Virus record (IMG/VR): IMGVR_UViG_3300042892_001013
Coordinates: 1 to 44,842 of that record
DNA from: a virus
Direction: 5' to 3' (one strand)
Length of the DNA stretch: 44,842 bases
Positions within the stretch are counted from its first letter, which is position 1. Every line of letters starts with the position of its first letter. Both the position numbers and the translations under genes were made by a program. Shown piece by piece: positions 28,037 through 36,450 of the stretch. The notes beneath the pieces are model-generated. The model saw nothing but the letters and a program-made list of their open reading frames with translations, did not search any database and was not told where the DNA came from.

Positions 28037-29259
28037 TTTTTTAAAAACTCAAATTTTTCAAACGTTTCATCTCTTGCGCCGTCAAGTGTTTTATTATACT
28101 CTAAAAACTTATTCCATTTAGTGTTATCATATTGTTCAGATCCATTAAAAAATCTAACAACATCTCTAATACTATTGCCTACATTTAATTGTAAACCGTT
28201 CAAGTTGTCTTGATGTTTTAGATAAGATTCTAGTTTTACTTTAATTTCTTGCCGGGCTTCACCGGTCCAGATTCTACTGTCTAAGAACTTTGGCCAAGTG
28301 ACAAAATGAACTCCTGTGAACACCTTCATATTTTTGAACCATTCGAACGTTTCGGGGACATAGTAAATGTTCAGCGCCTGTACTGTTATTTTTCCCTGTA
28401 TAAAAACATTAGGTAATTCTTTCTGCAATAGTCTTATGTTATCTTCGATTACTTTGCTATCTGCTCCTGATCTAATATATTCATTAAGATCTGGAGGCCC
28501 ATCTAAACTCACTGCTGCAATAACTTTTTTAAATTTTTTCCAGTAATCAACTACATTGTATTTTTTATTAGATAGCATACTTAAATTAGTTGCATAATTT
28601 AAAGTAATCTTATCAGCGCGATGCATTACACTTTCAAGAATTCTATAATGATCATTGTCGTATAAAGGTTCGCCGCCCGCAAACCAAATTTCATCTACAT
28701 TACTCATCAACTCTGGTAAGTTTTCAAAAAATTCTTCCGGATAACTCTTTAACAATGATTTTTTAGTTAGATTAAGATCTATCATTTCTTGTTGCCAACT
28801 ATCTTCGTGTAGGTGTGATATTTTTTTATAATCTTCAAACCAACGTGTACTATCCATAGGGTGGCACATACGACATTTAAAATTGCAAAGATTGCTAAGT
28901 TTAAATTCTATCCAAGTAGGCTTATTGTTTAAACTATAATCTTCGTTAATAGATTTTAAATTTGTTTCTGCATTAATTACCTGTCTGCCCACTGAAGAGC
29001 TGTTGTACTTCATACGAAGACTTTGGGCGCCAACATCTTCCAGTTTCCAGCAGACATCACAGCGTTCGTTTCTAACGCCGTTTATAAGGTCGTTGCGAAG
29101 CTGTTTCATTTCTTCGTTGTTCCAGGCCTGAAGCAAAGTTTCTTTTTTAATATTTGATAATGCTGGCAAACTTCTGCAGCAGGCCTTTATACTACCGTCA
29201 GTTTTAGTAGATAGGTGTGTAAACGGAGCAATACAAAAAGTTTCTTTTTTTACATCCAT
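28024..29259 (-). CDS. Radical SAM protein D, SPASM-first layout
   Basis: A 411-aa paralogue of C. N-terminal FCIAPFTHLSTKTDG, CC (27-28), LQAWNNEEM, CDVC (67-70); core CNFKCRMC (C125, C129, C132, the same positions as in C), and WFAGGEPLYD. It continues through the usual barrel strands (VSLDGPPDLNEYIRSG, ALNIYYV). It overlaps radical SAM C by 13 nt and the oxygenase fusion by 10 nt, so expression is tightly linked. Confidence 0.85.
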   Translation of the reverse strand: MDVKKETFCIAPFTHLSTKTDGSIKACCRSLPALSNIKKETLLQAWNNEEMKQLRNDLINGVRNERCDVCWKLEDVGAQSLRMKYNSSSVGRQVINAETNLKSINEDYSLNNKPTWIEFKLSNLCNFKCRMCHPMDSTRWFEDYKKISHLHEDSWQQEMIDLNLTKKSLLKSYPEEFFENLPELMSNVDEIWFAGGEPLYDNDHYRILESVMHRADKITLNYATNLSMLSNKKYNVVDYWKKFKKVIAAVSLDGPPDLNEYIRSGADSKVIEDNIRLLQKELPNVFIQGKITVQALNIYYVPETFEWFKNMKVFTGVHFVTWPKFLDSRIWTGEARQEIKVKLESYLKHQDNLNGLQLNVGNSIRDVVRFFNGSEQYDNTKWNKFLEYNKTLDGARDETFEKFEFLKKWMK

Positions 29260-31217
29260 CCGCCTTCTCCGTGTATAATCATATGGTATCTTGTCTCGTT
29301 GCTTTTATTAATTACAATATGGAAATAGCCAATTCTTATTCTATTGGTATCACCAGCCTCCCAAGGAACCTGTCCTAAGTATTCCCAATTCTTGTTCCAA
29401 AAATGCATTTCGCAGCCTTCTGGATTGATTATAGCCATGTTGGTTGCCCAGGTATTTGGATCAGGATTATCAGAATGCAGTCCTATCATTCCGCCTGGAT
29501 CTAGCTTCATTATTCGAAGTCTATGGTATCTGTCTTTAAACTTGTTTTCTTTAAACCAATTAACCAAGTTTGGGCAGTGTTCAATTGCTTCTTGAGTCCA
29601 TTCGTAGGGAGCTGAGTCATTATTGTCATAGCCGTACACTTCATACCCTTCAGTTTTATCATACCCTAATCCGTGCAATACAAAACTTGACCAACCTCTG
29701 TGTAATTGCACTCCTTTAACATAATTATCACTTCTATGACGTGTGAATAAATTAAGATTCTCTAAAGATTTGATCTCATCAACAAAGTCTTTGTAGGGTA
29801 ATTTAATGTCAATTGTTTTGTAAAAATTTCCCACAGCATTCGGTAAACTATTTGGTCCGGAACTTCTATGATTGTTGATTCCAACGCCTGACCAAGAAAA
29901 ATTTAAATTATAGGATAGCAGTTCTGTTAGGTAAGCCTGAAGACTGTCGTCTCGATACAGTTGAGTTAAACTAGGAATGTAGCGTAGTACATTACTAAAC
30001 CAAACATAGGGATGACTAGAAGTTTTCACGGCCTGTTTAATATTATCGTCTAGATGAATTATATCACCTTTAACAAAGTGAAAATTACAAGTTTTAATAA
30101 TATTCCATTTTTCTTTAATTTCAAATAGAAGTTTATCTTCATCTACTGATTGGCCTTTTGAACCAAATCTAATTAGACTATAGTCTTTGTTAAATTCTTC
30201 AACAATGTCTGAATAGCTGTCAAAGTTATAAAGATTATCTAAAATGTATTTTTGAAAGTCTAGACAGTTTTGATTTACATCAACAAAATAGATATTTGAA
30301 TTAGGCTGAAGATCAAATTTCGCAAGATAACTCCACGGAATAATTCCGCTGGCCACAGCAATAAAACAATCAACTTTTAAATTGTTATCAATTGATGTAG
30401 ATTCTGTATTATAGGCCCAAAATCCTGCTTCGGGATTTAATAATGTTTTCCATTTGATTAAAAATTCTTTGTGGCCTTTTACTTGCGTTTCTATTTTGTT
30501 AATTTCAGATAACGGTTTATCTATCAATGCTTCGAGATCATTTGGTCTATTTAAATGATAGGTATAAGTTCTATTGTTTCTAAGTTCTTGAGGTAAGTTG
30601 TGTACAGTGTAATTTTTGTTAATAACAAATTTAATTAGATCATGAAAAAGACAAAATTCTGAATTTTTCTTTTCTATTTGCACAGTTTCTTCAGTTCCTT
30701 TTTTTATCCACAAAGGAGTATAGTTGTCGTGTATATTTGATTCACTTCGGTCGATTAGCGGCCAACTGGTATCACTATATTCAAATGTCTCTTCTATTGT
30801 AAAACCCTCAGTTACTATGTCGGTTATAACTCTCTTAGAAATTATAAGGCATTGCTCATGCAATCCAAAGAAAGATTTCCAGTTATTGTTTTTAATTGAA
30901 TGATCGATGATATGTCCAGCTATTGCAGGATCTGTTTTTATAAATTCTAATAGACCGTTGGCTACAGGGACTGGATTTAAGAAAATAGTTCCCGATGGTA
31001 CTATAAACAAAAAATCTGCAGATTCTATACTTGCCTGTTTTATTATTGTGTTTATATTATCCGAAGCAATAATAGAACTGGCAGTACTATTATCTATTAC
31101 TTCTTTTGCCAAAGTATCACCGGTTGTCTTTGACCAATAAAAGGTTAGATCAGCAAAACTTTTTGTTATTCCTTTTGCTAATTTTCTAGTATCCCAGTAT
31201 CCAAACAGTATTTTCAT
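29250..31217 (-). CDS. Three-part protein: GT-like, methyltransferase-like, 2OG-Fe(II) oxygenase
   Basis: A 655-aa protein. Residues 1-190 look like a GT-A-type Rossmann domain (MKILFGYWDTRKLAKGI ... ADFLFIVPSGTIF) lacking a DxD. Residues ~270-440 look like a SAM-dependent methyltransferase fold (VDCFIAVASGIIPW, NIYFVDVNQNCLDF, FVKGDIIHL). The C-terminus is an aspartyl/asparaginyl beta-hydroxylase-type oxygenase: GLHSDNPDP (H581, D583), YFHIVIN (H633), ETRYHM (R643). ATG 31217 has SD AAGGA. The hydroxylase part, among radical SAM enzymes, suggests hydroxylation of a peptide residue or small intermediate. Confidence 0.7.
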   Translation of the reverse strand: MKILFGYWDTRKLAKGITKSFADLTFYWSKTTGDTLAKEVIDNSTASSIIASDNINTIIKQASIESADFLFIVPSGTIFLNPVPVANGLLEFIKTDPAIAGHIIDHSIKNNNWKSFFGLHEQCLIISKRVITDIVTEGFTIEETFEYSDTSWPLIDRSESNIHDNYTPLWIKKGTEETVQIEKKNSEFCLFHDLIKFVINKNYTVHNLPQELRNNRTYTYHLNRPNDLEALIDKPLSEINKIETQVKGHKEFLIKWKTLLNPEAGFWAYNTESTSIDNNLKVDCFIAVASGIIPWSYLAKFDLQPNSNIYFVDVNQNCLDFQKYILDNLYNFDSYSDIVEEFNKDYSLIRFGSKGQSVDEDKLLFEIKEKWNIIKTCNFHFVKGDIIHLDDNIKQAVKTSSHPYVWFSNVLRYIPSLTQLYRDDSLQAYLTELLSYNLNFSWSGVGINNHRSSGPNSLPNAVGNFYKTIDIKLPYKDFVDEIKSLENLNLFTRHRSDNYVKGVQLHRGWSSFVLHGLGYDKTEGYEVYGYDNNDSAPYEWTQEAIEHCPNLVNWFKENKFKDRYHRLRIMKLDPGGMIGLHSDNPDPNTWATNMAIINPEGCEMHFWNKNWEYLGQVPWEAGDTNRIRIGYFHIVINKSNETRYHMIIHGEGGWM

Positions 31218-31218
31218 A

Positions 31219-32343
31219 TTAGTCCTTGTATAGGTATTCAAAACAAGTTCTATGATCTAATCCTCTTAGCTCATCTATTTTATTCAAATATTCTTTTAGT
31301 TCTTTTAGTTTTTGTGGATCGTGTTTGAGATTTTTAGTCATATTTTTAATTCTATCATTGGGATCATTTTTATATTGTGCTGTTATTTGATCTATTACAC
31401 TGTGTGGTAAAGCATCCAATGTCATAAAGATTGGCCAAAATATAATACTTACATTAAAGTTAAGTGAAAAATTAAATTGATTTGAGTATAATCTAATTTT
31501 ATCAATTTCAAAAATATTTAAAGCACCCACTGCTATTTGTAATTTGACCTTGATATTTTTTGATCTTGTAGAAAGCAGTTTATAATTTTCTAAAAGGCTG
31601 TCATGATTTGTGGGGAATCGTATATATTCATTAATTTGTTTGCCGCCATCTATGCTTAGGCTTAGATTAACTTGTTCAAAATGAGACCACATATCGATCC
31701 ACTCTTGATCGATGTAAGTTCCGTTGGTATCATACCAAAGAACAATATTTTTTGCTAGATCTTTTTCAATTAAAAATTCTATAATTTGTCTATGTTTTTT
31801 TATTAGTAAAGGTTCTCCTCCACTAAAGTACAACACTCGTACCTTTGGAACCCATTCTTGATAGTTGTCTAAAAAACTAGGATGTAGGGGCCAGCGAACA
31901 TTTTCATCCTTCTTAAAAAATTTGAGATGTTCAAAATTTTCATATTCATCATACCATGTATTGCTGTTGTCAGGAGTACACATTATACATTTTAAATTAC
32001 ACAGATTCCCCAATCTCAAATCAACTGCCCATGGAAAATCAACGGCCTGTGTTGGATACGATTTTTTTTCTATTTGAGACCATTTTTGATTTTCAAAACT
32101 TCGACGGCTTGGAATACTTTTTTCTTCGTTAAGTCTACAGGTATCACACTCTGTGGGCCATTTGTTGTTTAAAAATTGTTCTCGAACACGTTGATAATCT
32201 TGACCTTGCCATATGTCTTCTAGGCTATTTTTGTTTACATGAAGATTGCCTAGTGTCTTTGATTGACAACACAGTCTAACTTTTCCGTGATTGGTTGTAC
32301 TTAAATTAACAAAAGGTGCTACACAAAATATATTTTTATTCAT
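31219..32343 (-). CDS. Radical SAM protein E, SPASM-first layout
   Basis: A 374-aa paralogue: FCVAPFVNLSTTNHG, CC (25-26), EDIWQGQDY, CDTC (66-69), then CNLKCIMC (C115, C119, C122) and YFSGGEPLLI. Shorter than D, chiefly by a smaller linker. It has very A+T-rich codon use. It overlaps radical SAM F by 8 nt, and its stop is followed by TATG, the start of the oxygenase fusion. Confidence 0.85.
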   Translation of the reverse strand: MNKNIFCVAPFVNLSTTNHGKVRLCCQSKTLGNLHVNKNSLEDIWQGQDYQRVREQFLNNKWPTECDTCRLNEEKSIPSRRSFENQKWSQIEKKSYPTQAVDFPWAVDLRLGNLCNLKCIMCTPDNSNTWYDEYENFEHLKFFKKDENVRWPLHPSFLDNYQEWVPKVRVLYFSGGEPLLIKKHRQIIEFLIEKDLAKNIVLWYDTNGTYIDQEWIDMWSHFEQVNLSLSIDGGKQINEYIRFPTNHDSLLENYKLLSTRSKNIKVKLQIAVGALNIFEIDKIRLYSNQFNFSLNFNVSIIFWPIFMTLDALPHSVIDQITAQYKNDPNDRIKNMTKNLKHDPQKLKELKEYLNKIDELRGLDHRTCFEYLYKD

Positions 32344-33736
32344 TAAAAATATCCTTCATTTCTGGAAAAGTATCATAGAAAGATATTCCTCTATGTGCAT
32401 CTATTTTTTCTAGATAGTCTTTCATTTCCGGCAATCGTTGACTCCAGTCTTCTGACTTCATAAAGCTGATCATGCCTCGAAGTCGTTTCACTCCGTAGCT
32501 GTTTGCTAGCCAACGTTCTTTAGTTATCTTTCCTCTATCTTTTTCAGATAGACACAATTCCCAGTTTTCTTCAAACCAAGGAATAAACTCTTCGTACTTG
32601 CGTTCACATTCATCTTTGAACCATTGTGGCAATACTTTTACATTTAAGAAAGCTGGCCAATAGACAAAGTGATAGTTTATACCTCCTGCTCCTAACGGCC
32701 ACATATTAACTTTCTTGAAGTTCTGTTGCAGTTTCCATTTCAAGAAGTCTGGAATGTAATATATGTTTAGGGCATTTACAGCGCAGGCAATAGTTACTTC
32801 TACATTGTCTGTGGTCTGCTCGTCAAGTATACGGAATACTTGTTGTGTACGTTCCCACTTGCTGGGATACCGAATGTATTCATTCATAGCACCTATGCTG
32901 TCTACGCTGTAATGGAATCGTACAATTTTAAAGTGGCTCCATAACTCAAACAGATCTTCACGCCATTCTACTCCATTGCTGTTGTAGCGAATCTCAATGT
33001 CTTTGGCACGACCCTGTCGAATAATCTCTTCCAGGATCTCGTAGTGTTCGTCGATGATTAGGGGTTCTCCGCCTGCAAAGTAAACCTGTTGCATATGTGG
33101 AATCTGTTCATAGAACTGTTGCCAGAACACAGGATTTTGTTTGTGCCAATTATAACTACTGCCGTTGATACTGCCCTTGTTATCCCATTGCCATATTTTT
33201 TTAACTCCCTCACTTTCCAGTGTGGGGAACACCTTCTGCCAATCTTTGATCCAGCCACTGCTGTCATGTGGGCTGCACATGATACAGGCCAATTGGCATT
33301 TGGTTCCAAAACGTAGATCAATGTAGGCCAGCTGTGGGGGAACACTACCGTCTTCGTTGGTTTCGTTGATCAACTTGTCTACGCTTACACGTTGTTTCCA
33401 ATACTCAGTTTCCCATTGACGTTTGCTATTATGACCAGCAGCTTCTTCTTTATAACATTTAGTACAGCTAGGAGGTTGTTCGCCGGCCAACATCTGCTTA
33501 CGCACATTCTTCATGTAGTTGCTATTCCAAGCTGTTTGAAAGTCTGTGTTGTTGAGATTGCTTGGGAGACCTTCGTCGTCTTTGAGTACTCCTACTTGTG
33601 CTCCTCCAAGTTTTTTATCGTTGCTGGCACCTACTCCACTGGCATTGGCTGTACAGCACACTCGCATACTGCCGTCTGGTCGAGTGCTTAGATGTACCCA
33701 GGGTAGGATACAAAATGTTTTACTAGGATAACTCAA
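32336..33736 (-). CDS. Radical SAM protein F, SPASM-first layout
   Basis: A 466-aa paralogue, the longest: FCILPWVHLSTRPDGSMRVC, CC (27-28), a ~40-residue insert rich in Gly/Asn, CTKC (91-94), core CQLACIMC (C147, C151, C154), YFAGGEPLII. An extra ~40 residues follow the ALNIYYI block. Its first 25 residues are nearly the same as those of the collapsed remnant at 34519, so that remnant came from an F-like gene. It lies 1 nt after the FkbM gene. Confidence 0.87.
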   Translation of the reverse strand: MSYPSKTFCILPWVHLSTRPDGSMRVCCTANASGVGASNDKKLGGAQVGVLKDDEGLPSNLNNTDFQTAWNSNYMKNVRKQMLAGEQPPSCTKCYKEEAAGHNSKRQWETEYWKQRVSVDKLINETNEDGSVPPQLAYIDLRFGTKCQLACIMCSPHDSSGWIKDWQKVFPTLESEGVKKIWQWDNKGSINGSSYNWHKQNPVFWQQFYEQIPHMQQVYFAGGEPLIIDEHYEILEEIIRQGRAKDIEIRYNSNGVEWREDLFELWSHFKIVRFHYSVDSIGAMNEYIRYPSKWERTQQVFRILDEQTTDNVEVTIACAVNALNIYYIPDFLKWKLQQNFKKVNMWPLGAGGINYHFVYWPAFLNVKVLPQWFKDECERKYEEFIPWFEENWELCLSEKDRGKITKERWLANSYGVKRLRGMISFMKSEDWSQRLPEMKDYLEKIDAHRGISFYDTFPEMKDIFNE

Positions 33737-33737
33737 T

Positions 33738-34376
33738 TTATGACCTTACAAAAAATAGATTAAAATTCTCAACCCTATGAACTTCCCAACCTAACGGTTT
33801 CATAAAATTAACAAATCGCCAGAAAGGAACATCCGATTCAATACAAATGAGCTCTAATTCTGTTAGAGTCTCCCACGGAATACTAACCATTAACTCAAGA
33901 TTAAATGATTCAACATCTATACTTATAAAATTATAATTAGTATTATGAAATATATCTTTTACTTTTATAGTATCTACTATAGTTTCTAATACTTTACCGT
34001 AATAAATGTTTTCATTTCTCAATATTTCTTTAGTGGAGTGTTCAAAAGAAAACCCGCCAACACCATTGCCGACTTCAAAGTGATCCATTCGATGTGTTTC
34101 GTAGAATTTCATTTGAGCTGGATAGTTATTGGGAACCGCAGCAGCTTCTATCAGTCTTATATTTGTTGTTAGATTTCTTTCTTCATAGTTGCTTTTTAAT
34201 CTTTTAAACACCCAAGGAGAAGGTTCAATGACAGTACCCTGCCAACCTAGTTCAGCTAGAGCAAGAGTGTTGCTTGCCGCCACACCATCAAATGCACCTA
34301 TGTCTAGATAACGGCCTATGCGTCCGTTAAAGAAATTTAATATAATTTCTTGTTCGTTGTTTTGTGAATATTTCAT
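33738..34376 (-). CDS. FkbM-type methyltransferase
   Basis: A 212-aa FkbM-family SAM-dependent methyltransferase: RYLDIGAFDGVAASNTLALA binds SAM, GTVIEPSPWVFKRLK follows, then YNFISIDVESFNLELM. FkbM enzymes O-methylate sugars, polyketides or other small molecules, often in surface glycan loci. Its ATG overlaps the stop of the 48-aa remnant (ATGA). Its first 16 codons are repeated 991 bp away as a stub at 35302-35367, evidence of a local duplication. Confidence 0.85.
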   Translation of the reverse strand: MKYSQNNEQEIILNFFNGRIGRYLDIGAFDGVAASNTLALAELGWQGTVIEPSPWVFKRLKSNYEERNLTTNIRLIEAAAVPNNYPAQMKFYETHRMDHFEVGNGVGGFSFEHSTKEILRNENIYYGKVLETIVDTIKVKDIFHNTNYNFISIDVESFNLELMVSIPWETLTELELICIESDVPFWRFVNFMKPLGWEVHRVENFNLFFVRS

Positions 34377-34442
34377 ATTTTAAATTTTCGTGCTTTCATA
34401 TCGTGTGTGCAGAAACAAGAATTAAATGGACATCTTACAGGT
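34329..34442 (-). repeat. 114-nt direct repeat, copy A
   Basis: It matches copy B (35320-35433) with offset 991. The first 98 nt (34329-34426) are identical and three mismatches follow. It covers the 3' end of a radical SAM frame and the 5' end of the FkbM gene. Confidence 0.95.
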
Positions 34443-34519
34443 ATACTGCCATCGGGTCTAGTGCTAAGGTGTACCCAGGGTAAGATACACCAAGTTTTTG
34501 AAGGATATTTTGATTGCAT
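34373..34519 (-). pseudogene. Collapsed radical SAM gene, 48 codons
   Basis: An in-frame chimera. Residues 1-26 (YPSKTWCILPWVHLSTRPDG within it) match the N-terminus of SPASM-first radical SAM F. Residues 29-48 (RCPFNSCFCTHDMKARKFKI) equal the C-terminus of radical SAM G. Everything between, about 350 codons including the CxxxCxxC core, is missing. It ends by ATGA overlap with FkbM. It has no radical SAM activity, but could still be translated as a five-Cys peptide. It lies within and next to direct-repeat copy A, so recombination is the likely cause. Confidence 0.8.
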
Positions 34520-34529
34520 GTAATATGTA

Positions 34530-35300
34530 TTAAATAATTTTTTTAAGAGATTCGTTTATGATTTCTCCTAATTTTTTATTTCCTAGATTAGAAAAATGTC
34601 TGAGATAAGATCTAGGCAGCTCGATTTCCGAACTTAAATTCTTCAATGAATCATTTTTAATTTCATAGTATAAATTTGATGGCAAATCTAATCGAGTGGC
34701 CTTTGGCAAATTTTCAGAATTGGCATGCGGTTCAAATAATGAAAATACAAAAGATTTTAAATTATATTGTTCTATAGTTTGATTTATATAAGCCAAAGAA
34801 AATTTAACTAAATTTTTGTATGTAATTGATTCTAATATATCAAGTTTAAAATCAGTTGGTAAGGATGGGATTCCATAGTGATGTTCGCATATAGCGTCCA
34901 AGGTAGTAGGATTCTTTGAAAATACAGATTGCGGAGGGATAGAAAAAGCAGACCTGTGTTTTATTAACAGCTCTCTTCCCTCAATCTCTTTAGATGAATC
35001 TTCTCGCCAAGAAAAATCTTGTTTTCTTAAAACAAATCGAGGTTCTGAAGTTTCCTGAATAATTAACATCGAGTAATCTTTTAATTTGCCGTTGGAATGC
35101 AAATCGTTGAGAGTCTCAGCAAAAGTGGTATAGCCACCACCACCATATGCAAAAACATCAATTTCTAAATCTTTTAAGCATTTTAAAGAATCATACCATC
35201 CGTACGATGAAACAATGCTCTCTTTAATTGATGATTTTTCATCTCTAGCGTAAGAACCTTGAGTAAGACTACATCCTAATATTAAAACTTTTTTACTCAT
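34530..35300 (-). CDS. SGNH/GDSL-type hydrolase-like protein
   Basis: A 256-aa protein. VLILGCSLTQGSYARDE gives block I with the candidate nucleophile Ser11, YGGGGYTTF the block-II Gly, and the end YLRHFSNLGNKKLGEIINES the block-V His with the usual following Gly and helix. SGNH enzymes remove acyl groups from sugars or lipids. ATG 35300 has SD AAGGA; a seven-residue upstream extension is less likely. The gene lies precisely between the two direct-repeat copies, so it seems to have been inserted between radical SAM G and FkbM. Confidence 0.65.
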   Translation of the reverse strand: MSKKVLILGCSLTQGSYARDEKSSIKESIVSSYGWYDSLKCLKDLEIDVFAYGGGGYTTFAETLNDLHSNGKLKDYSMLIIQETSEPRFVLRKQDFSWREDSSKEIEGRELLIKHRSAFSIPPQSVFSKNPTTLDAICEHHYGIPSLPTDFKLDILESITYKNLVKFSLAYINQTIEQYNLKSFVFSLFEPHANSENLPKATRLDLPSNLYYEIKNDSLKNLSSEIELPRSYLRHFSNLGNKKLGEIINESLKKII

Positions 35301-35301
35301 C

Positions 35302-35367
35302 TTATTTTTCCTTGATAACAAAGAAATTTAATATAATTTCTTGTTCGTTGTTTTGTGAATATTTCAT
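35302..35367 (-). pseudogene. 5' stub of the FkbM methyltransferase gene
   Basis: The frame encodes MKYSQNNEQEIILNFF, identical to the FkbM N-terminus at 34376, then diverges (VIKEK) and stops at 35302-35304. It starts by ATGA overlap with the stop codon of radical SAM G, the same junction that the complete copy has with the remnant. It lies in direct-repeat copy B and marks the original G-FkbM junction. Confidence 0.85.
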
Positions 35368-35433
35368 ATTTTAAATTTTCGTGCTTTCATATCGTGTGTG
35401 CAGAAACAAGAATTAAACGGGCATCTTACCGGT
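35320..35433 (-). repeat. 114-nt direct repeat, copy B
   Basis: Partner of copy A (34329-34442), 98 nt identical (35320-35417) and three mismatches thereafter. It contains the end of radical SAM G and the FkbM stub. Recombination between the copies would delete 991 bp, including the SGNH gene. Confidence 0.95.
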
Positions 35434-36389
35434 TCAAAGGGCCAAGTTAGTTCATCAAGATTATCTCTCTTCCAATTTCCTATTGGTGGACGTACATAAC
35501 ACATGGCATCCCTTCGTATGTCTCCATTTTGTTCTAGATATAATGTATCTATACCAACAAAACAATTCCATCCCTTCCAATTATTTTGTTTTAGAGAAAT
35601 AACTTCTTCAGCGTTTTGTATCTTGATTTCTTTGGTAACTGAGTTTCGCCATAATGTACTTTCCCAATTGGGTCCTTTTGGGGTATTTATTACCTTGCCG
35701 GCCTTGGGAAAGAATGTTGGATTGTCTTCTAACCATTTCCATTCTAGATCAGAATAAGGCCATCGATCATGGTTGCCTTGTTCCCCTATTAATGTTAACG
35801 GTCTTGCTCGTATTAATTCAAACTTGCCATTTTCTACCATATAGTCAATGGTGTCTAAACACTTTTGCCAATGACTGGGTAACATCAGCATCAGTGCATG
35901 ACTTTTTACATTGTTTTCTGTCAGTACATTCAATACATCAGTGCAATGTTCCTTTTCTGCAAACTCTGCATGAACACTCAAGGTAATATATTCAAAATAT
36001 TTTCCATACTCTTGCCACCATCTAACAGTTCTAACTCCGTTGGTAACTAGACAAACAGTATTACCTAAAGAATATATTAATTCTATAACTCTTTCAATGT
36101 CTTTCCAAAGTGTTACTTCTCCGCCTAGCAGTTCAAATTGAATTTTCTTCTTGTTGTAGGGGGCACTTTTATATATCTGATCAATTTTATTAATAATTTT
36201 AGCAGCCTGTTCATAACTGGGCCAAGGGTATGTTCCGTCTTTACATCCTGGGGGGCAATAAACACAATTATTGGTACAGATGTTTCCTACCTGAAAACAA
36301 ACTCTGAGATAATCTGATTGCTCTGCTGTTTGTTGATCAAAAGGTTTGGTATTTTTTAATAACCATTGATTGTAGACATCAGTTGTCAT
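35364..36389 (-). CDS. Radical SAM protein G
   Basis: A 341-aa enzyme with conventional order: CTNNCVYC (C38, C42, C45), FELLGGEVTLW, a long barrel, then an auxiliary-cluster tail (WNCFVGIDT, DAMCYVRPP, RCPFNSCFC). The Cys after the cluster motif (PPGC) is unusual. Its 3' 70 nt are repeated 991 bp downstream as part of the remnant. It begins at ATG 36389, overlapping a short frame with a similar Cys tail. Substrate unknown; peptide-type by analogy. Confidence 0.85.
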   Translation of the reverse strand: MTTDVYNQWLLKNTKPFDQQTAEQSDYLRVCFQVGNICTNNCVYCPPGCKDGTYPWPSYEQAAKIINKIDQIYKSAPYNKKKIQFELLGGEVTLWKDIERVIELIYSLGNTVCLVTNGVRTVRWWQEYGKYFEYITLSVHAEFAEKEHCTDVLNVLTENNVKSHALMLMLPSHWQKCLDTIDYMVENGKFELIRARPLTLIGEQGNHDRWPYSDLEWKWLEDNPTFFPKAGKVINTPKGPNWESTLWRNSVTKEIKIQNAEEVISLKQNNWKGWNCFVGIDTLYLEQNGDIRRDAMCYVRPPIGNWKRDNLDELTWPFEPVRCPFNSCFCTHDMKARKFKI

Positions 36390-36450
36390 TAGTAATTTTT
36401 CTCTCTCTTATATCGTGTATGCATACACATCCCATATCTACATATTTCAC
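36379..36450 (-). CDS. 23-codon frame resembling a radical SAM C-terminal tail
   Basis: Starts GTG at 36450 with SD AAGGAG inside the end of radical SAM H. It encodes VKYVDMGCVCIHDIRERKIT and then NDN, and ends at 36379. The block CVCIHDIRERK matches CFCTHDMKARK at the end of radical SAM G. It is either the decayed tail of a lost radical SAM gene or a small coupled peptide. It overlaps the G start by 11 nt. Confidence 0.4.
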   Translation of the reverse strand: MKYVDMGCVCIHDIRERKITNDN

